From Burkholderia sp. PAMC 26561 (GTDB taxonomy: Bacteria > Pseudomonadota > Gammaproteobacteria > Burkholderiales > Burkholderiaceae), in contig NZ_CP014307.1 of assembly GCF_001557535.2 (NCBI RefSeq), positions 1,116,001 through 1,180,000 of the forward strand: DNA of 64,000 nt. Reading direction: 5' to 3'. Position 1 is the first letter of the stretch. Each line of letters opens with the position of its first letter. Below the pieces are notes generated by a model that saw only the letters and a list, made by a program, of their open reading frames with translations, was not told the DNA's origin and made no database searches. A program made the translations under genes and the position numbers. Shown here one piece after another: positions 1 to 8,136 of the stretch.

Positions 1-533
1 AGGTTTGGCGTGATTGATATGGAGCGGTTACGAAACGTGCTTGTTGGTGCACCGTTTGTACGACTGAACGGGAGTGATTGTCTGTATGTTCATTTCAAGG
101 AAATTATCTAAGGCAGCAAACTGTGAACCGATCCCAGGCCCTCTTCTAGGAGGCCCGCACGCGACTCCCGATGATGTTGTTGGGCGCGCATGGAACTCGC
201 CTAATTTCTGCATGTTCTTGAGGCAGATGATGCAGAGGTAGGCTAACGACTGATTGAATGGAAAGCGGTGTGAATTTGCTAGAGGCGAAGTTTTGCTGCG
301 TGGGCGAATACTTTTCGCTCGATCGAAGAAGTGATCGATTTCATATGGAATTTCGCGCGAACTTACTTGCGGCGACCGAGCGTAGCAACGTTTTGCCACC
401 CTCGCGGTACGTACCGCGGACGCCCGATCGCCGCGCGTTCCGCAGGGCGGCAGGATGTTGTACCAAGCAGCTGGCTTGGTGCGCTCCAGAAGATAAACTT
501 GCGAATTCTCAATAGCGATAGAAAAGGGGAAAC
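1..533. other. Gene-poor leader upstream of the BON gene
   Basis: I see no convincing gene here. Short open frames exist on both strands but lack recognisable motifs and a good ribosome binding site. The stretch holds a perfect 16-bp palindrome (listed separately) and, at its end, the purine-rich AAAAGGGG that serves the BON gene. Confidence 0.5.
403..418. promoter_or_regulatory. Perfect 16-bp palindrome, possible operator
   Basis: The sequence CGCGGTACGTACCGCG is fully self-complementary and ends about 115 bp before the BON gene start. A dimeric regulator site is one reading. It could also be a chance GC-rich palindrome, since no second copy was noticed in the window. Confidence 0.3.
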
Positions 534-899
534 ATGAAAGCAGTCGATATGTTGAAGGCGCTGGGCGTCGTTGTGTGCGTCGCCGTGGCGTCGAGCGCGT
601 ATGCGCAGTCGAGCGATGCTGCGGCTACGGGCGGTACAACGTCAACCTCAAAGGCCCGGTCCACGTCCACCAAGAAGACCGACCGTAAGCTCGGTCTCGA
701 TGTTCGCCGCGCGCTAGGCAAGGCGAACGGGATCGACATCTCGAACATCTTCGTTCGCTCCCGTGGCGGCGCTGTCACGCTGACGGGCTCGGTGCCCGAC
801 GGCGACCAGATCCAAAAGGCGGGCGATATCGCGAAGAGTGTGGCCGGTGTGACGTCGGTGTCGAACAAAATCGCGCTGTCGCCGCAGGGCGGGTCGTAA
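534..899 (+). CDS. Exported BON-domain protein
   Basis: The 121-residue protein begins with a signal peptide (hydrophobic residues about 8-22, likely cleavage after SAYAQ/AYA). A Ser/Thr/Lys-rich linker follows to about residue 50, then one BON domain (about 50-115) with the typical pattern of a helix, the segment GAVTLTGSVPDGDQIQKA, and a closing VAGVTSVSNKI strand. BON domains are small periplasmic or envelope modules thought to bind phospholipid surfaces; OsmY is the best-known member. AAAAGGGG 6 nt before the ATG supports the start. It stands alone, apparently unconnected to the operon downstream. The exact role is unknown; Burkholderiales carry many such small paralogues. Confidence 0.85.
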   Translation: MKAVDMLKALGVVVCVAVASSAYAQSSDAAATGGTTSTSKARSTSTKKTDRKLGLDVRRALGKANGIDISNIFVRSRGGAVTLTGSVPDGDQIQKAGDIAKSVAGVTSVSNKIALSPQGGS

Positions 900-1709
900 G
901 TGATCGACTAGCCACCGGTCCGGCTTACGGCGCACCTTGTGCGGGGAGCCTGGACCGTTGCACCGACGGGTTCCTGCGTTCGCGCGGGGACCACTTTCTA
1001 TTGGGCTCGGGGTTCGGGTGCCGGCGCCGGTGCGGCCGCTGCCGCTTTGACGATGATTGGCCTGGACGCGAGCGGCAGGCTGCTGACGGCGTCGCCGGGA
1101 ACAAGCGAGCTGCGCGGCACCGCCTCAAATAGTGGCTGACGAGTTCGAAGAAGCGGCCTTAAAACGTGCCGAGTGAGACGGTTTTGGCTCGAGACCTTCT
1201 GCATCGAGTCGTTGTACGAACGGATCGTAACGAGCCAGGCACGCTCGCGGACGTGTCATTCTGCTTGAGCGTGGAGCTGTCCCTCACCGGGTTCGCCTAC
1301 GCAACGCTCGTATGCGCCGCGTTTTCGTCTGGCATACAGACTTCGGGGACCGACACCACGAGTGCGAGTCCGGCGACGGCTGGAGTTTCTTAGTGTCGTC
1401 GATCACGTCGGCCTAGGACAGCATCGTCATGTAGCACTGGCTGCAGAGCCCCTCCGTCACGTCGAGTTCAAGGCTGAAAGACCGTTGGAGAGAGGATCGC
1501 AGAGCACCGCTGATCTCTCTACTCTTCGGGGCGAGCGCTGACATTTTCACGACGACGTAGATCGGGTCGTTGTTGACAGGCTCGGCCCATAAGGAGCGTA
1601 CGACGCGAGGGTGCAGCGGAGGCGACTAATGCTGCTGAGCAGCACCAACATTCTGGAATGAACGCAGAGCTCCTGAGCGGCCGCGGGGGCGAAAAGTTCT
1701 GAGCAATAG
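900..1709. other. 810-bp gap without a supported gene
   Basis: Between the BON gene and the stop of the minus-strand LysR gene no frame shows a recognisable domain. Short frames are present on both strands but look like GC-rich noise. No clear terminator with a T tract was seen. The stretch may hold decayed sequence. Confidence 0.45.
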
Positions 1710-2672
1710 CTAATCCACATCCAAAAGCGTTCGAACAACTTCGGGCACCGCAATCGGAGAACCATTTGGGCCAATCTCGTGGAATAAGTCGTTGACGATT
1801 TCAATTATGGACCTTACAAACGCGGGCTTATGGTTGCCGTACATGTCAGCAACGATGAGTGTTGGTGCTGGTAAGTTGTCGATGAGCGGGCGACGTACCA
1901 ATCCTGGCCTATCCGGCGTCGAGTACTTGCCAGGCGTCATGTGGAGGAGCGCAATGCCGAATCCTGCCGATACTGCAGACTTTACAGTCTCGTAAGACCG
2001 CGCGCGAAAGCCGACGCGAGGTTTTGATGGCAGAACGTCAAAAAGACTGGTTATGTAGGTCGACGTCTGGGGCAGGTCAAGTAATACCAGTGGCCGTGTC
2101 GCCAGTTCCGCAATGGAAACAGCGTTCTGTTCGGCGAGCGGGTCACCGCTCGCAAGGAGCGCATGAGCCGGAATTTTGCAGATGCTGGTGGTGCAGTCGT
2201 CCCCGAAGCTTGGCCCTATGTCGTAGGTGATGACCAACTCGACCTCACCATTTGCTAGCCACTCTCGAAGTTGGACTTGGTCGCCTTCGTACAGAAGTAT
2301 TTCAACTTCCCCGTACTTTGCGACAAATCGCCGAAGTACTTCGGCAACGAAGAGCGAGCCGAACGGTTCGAAGCATGCCACTCGCAATGTCTGCGGAGCG
2401 CTTTTCACAAGGTCTCCGATCTGACGATTGAATTCACCGGTCGCGGCTAATAGCGTACGGGCCGCAGTGGTGAAGCGTTCGCCTGCTCTTGTTATCTGGA
2501 TTCCACGGGACGGTCGCCGGTCGAAAATCTTTGCCCCCAAGACGTCTTCCGCGATGCTGATCGCCGCGAGTATCGACGATTGCGAAATGTGAAGGGTTTC
2601 CGTGGCCGCCTGGATGCTGCCAAGACGGGCAACCTCGCACACGTATCGAAGCTGCTTATGGGACAGATTCAC
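1710..2672 (-). CDS. LysR-family regulator, divergent from the frl-like operon
   Basis: A 320-residue protein from a GTG start preceded by AGGAGG (complement at 2677-2682). This start is preferred over an ATG at 2825, which would add 51 residues ahead of the DNA-binding domain and run through the operator array. The N-terminal winged HTH (about 1-60; RYVCEVARLGSIQAATETL, then HISQSSILAAI) is followed by a periplasmic-binding-type effector domain (about 90-300). Such regulators activate or repress a neighbouring operon in response to a small molecule. The divergent position 224 bp from the SIS gene suggests control of that operon, though LacI-family genes further along are competing candidates. 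Confidence 0.85.
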   Translation of the reverse strand: MNLSHKQLRYVCEVARLGSIQAATETLHISQSSILAAISIAEDVLGAKIFDRRPSRGIQITRAGERFTTAARTLLAATGEFNRQIGDLVKSAPQTLRVACFEPFGSLFVAEVLRRFVAKYGEVEILLYEGDQVQLREWLANGEVELVITYDIGPSFGDDCTTSICKIPAHALLASGDPLAEQNAVSIAELATRPLVLLDLPQTSTYITSLFDVLPSKPRVGFRARSYETVKSAVSAGFGIALLHMTPGKYSTPDRPGLVRRPLIDNLPAPTLIVADMYGNHKPAFVRSIIEIVNDLFHEIGPNGSPIAVPEVVRTLLDVD

Positions 2673-2810
2673 AATGCCTCCTGAGCGGGAAAGCTCGGCC
2701 AGACCGGGACACCAATTCGATCGTAGGGCTTTGCGCAGAACAATTTGCTTGGCATGTTCATGAAAATGAAGTTGGTCATATAGAAATTCCTTGACGACCA
2801 AATAACGATA

Positions 2811-2874
2811 TGAGAACGTTATCACATGAGATCGATATCACAAGAGATCGCTCTCATGTGAGAACGCTATCACA
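2811..2874. promoter_or_regulatory. Four abutting 16-bp operator-like repeats
   Basis: Four contiguous 16-mers start at 2811, 2827, 2843 and 2859: TGAGAACGTTATCACA, TGAGATCGATATCACA, a degenerate AGAGATCGCTCTCATG, and TGAGAACGCTATCACA. Each good copy is an imperfect dyad TGnGA-N6-TCnCA. The array ends 21 bp before the ATG of the SIS gene and covers its likely promoter region. A TTGACG hexamer lies 20 bp before the array. Two further copies at the same 16-bp spacing precede the second locus at 14468. Binding protein unknown (LysR or LacI family neighbours). Confidence 0.7.
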
Positions 2875-2895
2875 TACCAACCCAGAAAGCGAAAC

Positions 2896-3921
2896 ATGAC
2901 AAATACCTACCCAAATTTAGTTTCCCCCGATACCGAATTCCGTCGCGTCATCGAAGCTGCGGTCGCACAGCGCGAAAGAATTGAGCGAGTAGCTAAGGCA
3001 GCGGCAGACGGGATGCGTAACCTGTTCTTGATCGGTTGTGGTGGCTCCCTAAACGACTTTTCGGCGGCAATTTACCGTTGCGATCTCAGTGCGAAAGTTC
3101 CAAGTTTTTGCCTCAATAGCGAAGAGTTCAATCACCGGCGCCCGGCACTGCTTGGGCCGGGGTCCGTGGTGCTCGTCGCCTCGCACAACGGCACTACAAA
3201 AGAGACGATCGAAGCTGCCCGCTGGGCGCGCGCTGCCGGCGCCCGCGTTATTGGCTTCACCAAGGACGAGACGACGAAACTCGCCGCAGAATGTAATGAA
3301 GTTTTCACCTACAACAGCGACCGAACCATCCTCGCGCCGAAGCAAGTGCTGATCGGCATGATGGTGGTGGCTCTTCTGAGGGAGTCGGGCTCAGACCTCG
3401 ATTTTGCGGCATTTGAGCAGGCCTTCTCGGCCGTGCCGAAGGCATTTGAGCTGGCAATCGGGGAAGCGGAAGCGAGCCTTCACGAGATCGCTGTTGCCTT
3501 TGCGGCCGAACCGTTCACCTATGTCCTGTCCGCTGGTCCCAACCAGGGGGCAGGCTACGGCTTTGCCATGTGTTATCTCATGGAGATGCAGTGGAAGCAT
3601 GCGTCTTGGTTCAACGCGAACGAGTTCTTGCATGGGGCGTTTGAGGTCGTTCAGCCGGATACGGCGGTTCTTCTATTCAAGGGTGAAGATGAAACTCGCC
3701 CGGTGATTGACCGGGTCGAGGCCTTTCTCAATAAAAACACCCAGCGTTGCCGCGTCATTGATTCGAAGGACTACAGCCTTCCCGGCGTACCAGCATCGAT
3801 GCGCGGTGACATTTCTCCGCTCCTTCTTTCGACCCTTTCCAAGCGTTTGGCAGAACACTACCAAGCGGTCACGGGGCATTTGCTTACAGACCGCCGTTAT
3901 ATGTTTAAGACAACTTATTGA
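2896..3921 (+). CDS. frlB: SIS-domain deglycase, FrlB-like
   Basis: A 341-residue protein with two SIS (sugar isomerase) domains. The N-terminal half has the phosphosugar-binding LIGCGGSLNDF loop (about 42-52) and VASHNGTTKETIEAARWA (about 95-112). The C-terminal half has the conserved NEFLHGAFE segment and ends in the family-typical DRRYMFKTTY. FrlB-type enzymes split 6-phosphofructosyl-amino acids (Amadori products such as fructoselysine 6-phosphate) into glucose 6-phosphate and the free amine in the cytoplasm. It is the first gene of a co-directional operon with its partner kinase 9 nt downstream. The exact substrate cannot be read from sequence; related SIS deglycases act on other fructosyl or glucosyl amines. 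Confidence 0.8.
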   Translation: MTNTYPNLVSPDTEFRRVIEAAVAQRERIERVAKAAADGMRNLFLIGCGGSLNDFSAAIYRCDLSAKVPSFCLNSEEFNHRRPALLGPGSVVLVASHNGTTKETIEAARWARAAGARVIGFTKDETTKLAAECNEVFTYNSDRTILAPKQVLIGMMVVALLRESGSDLDFAAFEQAFSAVPKAFELAIGEAEASLHEIAVAFAAEPFTYVLSAGPNQGAGYGFAMCYLMEMQWKHASWFNANEFLHGAFEVVQPDTAVLLFKGEDETRPVIDRVEAFLNKNTQRCRVIDSKDYSLPGVPASMRGDISPLLLSTLSKRLAEHYQAVTGHLLTDRRYMFKTTY

Positions 3922-3930
3922 GGCATTCAA

Positions 3931-4749
3931 ATGCGTGTTTGTGGCGTCGGTGACAATGTTGTGGACCGATATTTCAATCAGAAGCTGATGTTCCCGGGGG
4001 GCAATGCGGTGAATTTCGCTGTCCATGCCCAACGGAGTGGAATGCACGCAGCCTATCTTGGCGCGATCGGTACCGATTCCGATGGTGATTTGATCCGCTC
4101 GAGCCTGCAGGCTGAAGGCATCGAGCTCACGCGGCTTCGTGTCGAAGAGGGGGCGAATGCCTTCGCTACCGTTCATATGGACGATGACGGCAATAACCGC
4201 AAATGGGGTCTTTGCGAGAAAGGTGTGTCTGTGTTTCAACTTGACAGCGCCGATCTCGAATATCTCGCCGCCTTCGACCTGGTTCACACTGGTGAGACAA
4301 GCCGGTTAGACCATCAGCTTCCTGAGCTTCGCGAGCGCGTTGCAATCTCCTTCGATTTTTCTGATCGGAATCTGGAGTATGCCGCTGGGCTGCTACCGTA
4401 TGTGAAAGTCGCGGCTTTCTCGCGTGCCAATGCCGACGATGACGAGGTGAGGCGTGTTTTGGAGGCAGCCCAATCCGCAGGCGTTGAGCTGGTCACCATC
4501 ACGCAGGGGGCTCGTGGCGCCACTGTTTGCCATAAAGGCGAGATTCTGTTCGTGCCCGCCGTTCCTGTTGATGCCGTCGACACACTCGGTGCCGGCGACG
4601 CATTCGTAGGCCGCCTGGCATGTCGCGTGTTGGCCGGTGGATCGCTTGCGGAAGCGGGCGTCGATGCAGCGAATTACGCCGCGCTCATCTGCGGCACGCG
4701 TGGCGCCTTTGGTCACGCCCGTCCCATTACCCGAAAAATACCGTCTTGA
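3931..4749 (+). CDS. frlD: PfkB-family kinase, FrlD-like
   Basis: A 272-residue ribokinase-family protein. It has the N-terminal substrate-binding motif PGGNAVNFAVHAQR (about 31-44) and the C-terminal PfkB signature DTLGAGDAF (about residues 215-223) with the catalytic Asp. FrlD phosphorylates a fructosyl-amino acid at C6 so that the SIS enzyme can cleave it. GAGG precedes the ATG, and the gene follows the FrlB-like gene by 9 nt, so kinase and deglycase are clearly paired. The pairing, more than either sequence alone, argues for Amadori-product use. Another sugar-amine substrate is possible. Confidence 0.8.
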   Translation: MRVCGVGDNVVDRYFNQKLMFPGGNAVNFAVHAQRSGMHAAYLGAIGTDSDGDLIRSSLQAEGIELTRLRVEEGANAFATVHMDDDGNNRKWGLCEKGVSVFQLDSADLEYLAAFDLVHTGETSRLDHQLPELRERVAISFDFSDRNLEYAAGLLPYVKVAAFSRANADDDEVRRVLEAAQSAGVELVTITQGARGATVCHKGEILFVPAVPVDAVDTLGAGDAFVGRLACRVLAGGSLAEAGVDAANYAALICGTRGAFGHARPITRKIPS

Positions 4750-4756
4750 GGGCACC

Positions 4757-5965
4757 ATGAACGAAAACCCCGCAAATTCTAAGCTTACGTTCCCTTCCGA
4801 ATCCGACTACGGCAATCGAGTCGCGCGCGCCCGGACCGCGATGAAACAGGAAGGGATCGACGTTCTTGCACTGTCCAGCTTCGACAATCATCGTTTCTTT
4901 GCCGGATTAGATGGCATTGCAACGGTCAGACCAGTCTGGTTTGTCCTGCCGCAGGATGACGCGGCGGCTTTTGTCTCGCCCCGCATTGAAGCACCGGAGA
5001 TACGGGCGCAATGCAGTGTACCGGTGGCTGTCGAATGGATCGAATGGGAAGAGCCGGCGAAGCCTCCTATGTCGTTCGCAGTCGCGCTCGCTGACCATAT
5101 AAAAAAAGTTGCGCCGCAAGCCCGCACGATTGGGGTCGACTTCGACGCCACCTCGGCACGTAATCTCGAATTGGTCAGGGAGGCTCTTGGCACCGAACGT
5201 ATCCGGGACGTTTCAGCCATGCTTCGCGAGGTACGTCGCCGCAAAGACGCAGCAACGATCGACGTTGTTCGGCGATGCGCCGACATCGCTGCTCACCAGT
5301 TCAAGGCAAGTTGCGAAGCTGTAATCCCCGGCGTTCCCGAATGGGAAGTGGCGCTGGCTTCCCGCACAGCCGCGATGCGGCGAGCCGCAGAATGGTGGAA
5401 GGGCGATGAGAACCACTCGCCGCTCCTACAGGGGATTCATGTCATGGGGAGCGGAAGCATCCGTTCCGGGCGCGCCCATGCCGTCGCTGCGGGTCGTCCT
5501 ATTCGGGAGGGCGAAATCGTGCAGCTGTGTTATTGCGGCCGGCCTTTCTTTGGGCATGGAATTTGTTTCGACCGTCCGCTCAAGGTAGGGTCGGCCGTGT
5601 TACCCACGGATGTTCGCAAAATCGTGGACGTCGCGCGTGAGGCTCAGGAAGCGGCGTTGGCCAAGGTGCGCGCGGGCGTAACGACAGGCGAGGTACATGC
5701 CGCAGCCGTTGCGGTCATTGGACGCCACGGCTGGGACCGCGCGATGCAGCATCGCACCGGTCGCGGTATCGGTCTTTCGGATCCCGAGTTTCCCGAGATC
5801 AAGGCAAACGACCCGACCGTTTTAGAAACGGGCATGCTCCTTGGGATTGAGCCGGGCGTCTATGTCGAAGGTGTTGGCGGAGCCCGCTTTGGTGACACGA
5901 TCCTCGTTACGGAAACCGGATACGAGTCGCTCACGCCACTTGAACTTGGTAGGACCGTCGAATGA
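4757..5965 (+). CDS. Creatinase-like M24-fold hydrolase, metal ligands apparently lost
   Basis: A 402-residue protein starting at the ATG 7 nt after the kinase stop. It has the creatinase N domain (about 20-150) and a pita-bread M24 domain (about 170-395). Metal-dependent M24 enzymes need Asp, Asp, His, Glu, Glu. Here the first Asp pair is replaced by VQLCYCGRPFFGHGICFDRP, and the last Glu (usual RxED) reads RFGDT, while the His in HRTGRGIGL and the Glu in IEPG remain. SGRAHAVAAG aligns by eye with the His-bearing loop of creatinase, which is metal-free. It may hydrolyse the amine part or a conjugate of the imported compound. Its stop overlaps the ATPase start by 4 nt. Confidence 0.7.
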   Translation: MNENPANSKLTFPSESDYGNRVARARTAMKQEGIDVLALSSFDNHRFFAGLDGIATVRPVWFVLPQDDAAAFVSPRIEAPEIRAQCSVPVAVEWIEWEEPAKPPMSFAVALADHIKKVAPQARTIGVDFDATSARNLELVREALGTERIRDVSAMLREVRRRKDAATIDVVRRCADIAAHQFKASCEAVIPGVPEWEVALASRTAAMRRAAEWWKGDENHSPLLQGIHVMGSGSIRSGRAHAVAAGRPIREGEIVQLCYCGRPFFGHGICFDRPLKVGSAVLPTDVRKIVDVAREAQEAALAKVRAGVTTGEVHAAAVAVIGRHGWDRAMQHRTGRGIGLSDPEFPEIKANDPTVLETGMLLGIEPGVYVEGVGGARFGDTILVTETGYESLTPLELGRTVE

Positions 5966-7041
5966 CCGACCAGCCTTCCGCTGCCGTTTCCTTCCGAGGT
6001 GTCAGCCGACGCTATGGGACCGTCACTGCGGTGAGCGATCTTAGTCTCGACATCTCGCCCGGCGAATTCTTTGCGCTGCTCGGCTCGAGTGGATCGGGCA
6101 AGACAACTCTCCTTATGCTTCTGGCGGGGTTTGATAAGCCGACCGAAGGCCAGGTACTCATGGCTGGCAAGTCTGTCTCAGACGTGCCACCGCATCGGCG
6201 AAGCATCGGCGTCGTCTTCCAGAACTACGCTCTTTTCCCCCATCTGACGGCAGCCGACAACGTCGCCTATCCACTGAAGATGCGCGGCGTTGGGCGTAGC
6301 GAACGTGATGCACGAGTGAAAGCGGCGCTCAACCTGGTTAATCTTACAGATCGCTGGGCTTCGTATCCTTCACAGATGTCCGGTGGGCAGCAGCAACGCA
6401 TCGCACTTGCCCGCGCTCTCGTTTTTGGTCCGGACATCCTGCTTATGGACGAACCGCTCGGTGCTCTTGATCGAAGGCTCCGCGACCAGATGCAGCAGGA
6501 ATTGAAGCGAATTCAGAGGGAGCTGGGCATCACCGTTATCTACGTAACGCATGACCAGTCGGAAGCCATGGCCATGGCGGACCGGATCGGGATCATGGCG
6601 GGGGGGAAGCTTCTCCAGGTCGCCGATCCAGAGACTATCTATGCCGCGCCATCGAATCATTTCGTCGCGCGTTTCATTGGCGAGTGCTCCATCCTGCGTG
6701 TCAGCGCGGTTGATGGTGGCCGGGCATATGAGATCGCTGACGCTTGTCAGTCATTGCTGTCTCCTGCAATGGCGCCTTTCGATATTGTGGTGAGGCCGGA
6801 GAACGTTGCCTTACATCCCGCACCGAAAGCCGTATCAGACAGTGCCTTTGGCGTTCCCGCGACGATCCGCGAAGTCACCTACCTCGGAGCGGGCTGGCGT
6901 GTGGCACTCGAACTTCCCGACGGGCAGTCCCTGCTCGCCAACGTCATGCGTGGAGATGACCTGGCCGGAAGCCTAGCGCCCGGCAGATCCGTCGTCGCGC
7001 AATGGGAGCCAGCATCCGTCGCCGTTCTTCCGAGTGAATGA
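5962..7041 (+). CDS. ABC transporter ATPase, PotA-type
   Basis: A 359-residue ATPase of the spermidine/putrescine/iron class. It shows Walker A GSSGSGKTT (about 41-49), Q loop VFQNYALFP, signature MSGGQQQR, Walker B ILLMDEPLGALD, and an H loop in YVTHDQSEA. A C-terminal TOBE-like domain (about 245-359) is typical for this subfamily. It energises the importer made with the binding protein and permease that follow. Overlap of 4 nt with the preceding gene shows translational coupling. Confidence 0.9.
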   Translation: MTDQPSAAVSFRGVSRRYGTVTAVSDLSLDISPGEFFALLGSSGSGKTTLLMLLAGFDKPTEGQVLMAGKSVSDVPPHRRSIGVVFQNYALFPHLTAADNVAYPLKMRGVGRSERDARVKAALNLVNLTDRWASYPSQMSGGQQQRIALARALVFGPDILLMDEPLGALDRRLRDQMQQELKRIQRELGITVIYVTHDQSEAMAMADRIGIMAGGKLLQVADPETIYAAPSNHFVARFIGECSILRVSAVDGGRAYEIADACQSLLSPAMAPFDIVVRPENVALHPAPKAVSDSAFGVPATIREVTYLGAGWRVALELPDGQSLLANVMRGDDLAGSLAPGRSVVAQWEPASVAVLPSE

Positions 7042-7075
7042 TCACCCTGAAGCGAATTTTCTGAGGAGAAAAACC

Positions 7076-8110
7076 ATGAAATTTAACAGACTGCGTAATC
7101 GCATCTCGGCCACTTTGCTTGCGGCTGCCGGCGTTAGCTTGCTTGTGACTGCGTCTGCCAGTTATGCGGCAGAGGTTGTCATTGCCTCTTATGGCGGCTC
7201 CTTCCAGGATGCTCAAACCAAGGCTTTATTTACGCCATACGCCAAAGCCACGGGTACCAAGGTTACCGGCACCACCGGCACGGGCTATGCCAAGGTTAAG
7301 GCCATGGTCGATAGCGGCAACGTCACCTGGGACGTCCTCTCCGCTGAGAGCTCGGCCTATGCGAACGAGGTGAAGGATAACCTTCTTCAGCCGCTTGATT
7401 ATTCAGTCATCAAGGCCAATGGCATCCCGGCCCAGTTCCGCACGAAGTACGGTCTCGGTTACATCACGTTCGGACAAAATCTAGCGTGGAGCAAAGACAA
7501 GTTTCCGAAAGGACTTACCCCGGCTCAGTTTTTCGACCCCGCGGTGAAAGGCCGTCGTGCGGTGACGTTGGAGCCGGAATATACGCTTGAATTCGCGCTG
7601 CTGGCTGATGGTGTGAAGCCATCTGATCTCTATCCGCTGGATGTGGATCGTGCTCTCAAGGTTATCGCTCGGATCAAGGACCAAATCGTCGCCTACAAGG
7701 GTGCTGCTGATATTCAGGCTCTCATCCAGCAGGGTGAGGTTGACATGGCCTTCATCCCGAACGGCCGTGTCAACAATGCCATTAAAGCTGGTGCGAATTG
7801 GGCTTACAGTTGGGACGCTTCGGTCTCGGACACCGAATGGTGGGTGGTGGTGAAGGGTGCTCCACATACTCAGGAAGCGATGAAGTTTATCAATTTCGCC
7901 GCTCAGCCGGATCCGCAGGCGCAACTCGCACGGCAAATCCCCTATGGCCCCACCAACGTCGACGCGCTGAAGCTTCTTGACCCTGCGGTCGCGAAAGATC
8001 TGCCGAGTTATCCCGACAACGCCAAGCTCGGGGCAGTTCTCGATTCGAAATGGTGGAACAAGAACCGTGAGTCTGTGAAGGCCCGTTGGTCCACTTACAT
8101 CATGCAGTAG
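7076..8110 (+). CDS. Periplasmic binding protein of polyamine/opine-type ABC importer
   Basis: A 344-residue exported protein. GAGGAG at 7063-7068 places the start at 7076 and not at an ATG 14 codons upstream. The signal peptide runs about 1-30 with likely cleavage in ASYA/AEVV. The mature start VVIASYGGSFQDAQ and the segment EVDMAFIPNGRVNNA are typical of the PotD-like SBP_bac_8 group. It captures the transported compound in the periplasm for the fused permease downstream. A paralogue without signal peptide lies at 14764. Confidence 0.85.
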   Translation: MKFNRLRNRISATLLAAAGVSLLVTASASYAAEVVIASYGGSFQDAQTKALFTPYAKATGTKVTGTTGTGYAKVKAMVDSGNVTWDVLSAESSAYANEVKDNLLQPLDYSVIKANGIPAQFRTKYGLGYITFGQNLAWSKDKFPKGLTPAQFFDPAVKGRRAVTLEPEYTLEFALLADGVKPSDLYPLDVDRALKVIARIKDQIVAYKGAADIQALIQQGEVDMAFIPNGRVNNAIKAGANWAYSWDASVSDTEWWVVVKGAPHTQEAMKFINFAAQPDPQAQLARQIPYGPTNVDALKLLDPAVAKDLPSYPDNAKLGAVLDSKWWNKNRESVKARWSTYIMQ

Positions 8111-8136
8111 CAACGCGTCAACGGGAGCAAAAGAAG

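Noticed and set aside
2811..2874. CRISPR-like array
   Set aside because: The 16-bp repeats abut with no spacers, are dyads, and lie directly before a start codon, so operators fit better. No CRISPR array or cas gene was seen in the window.
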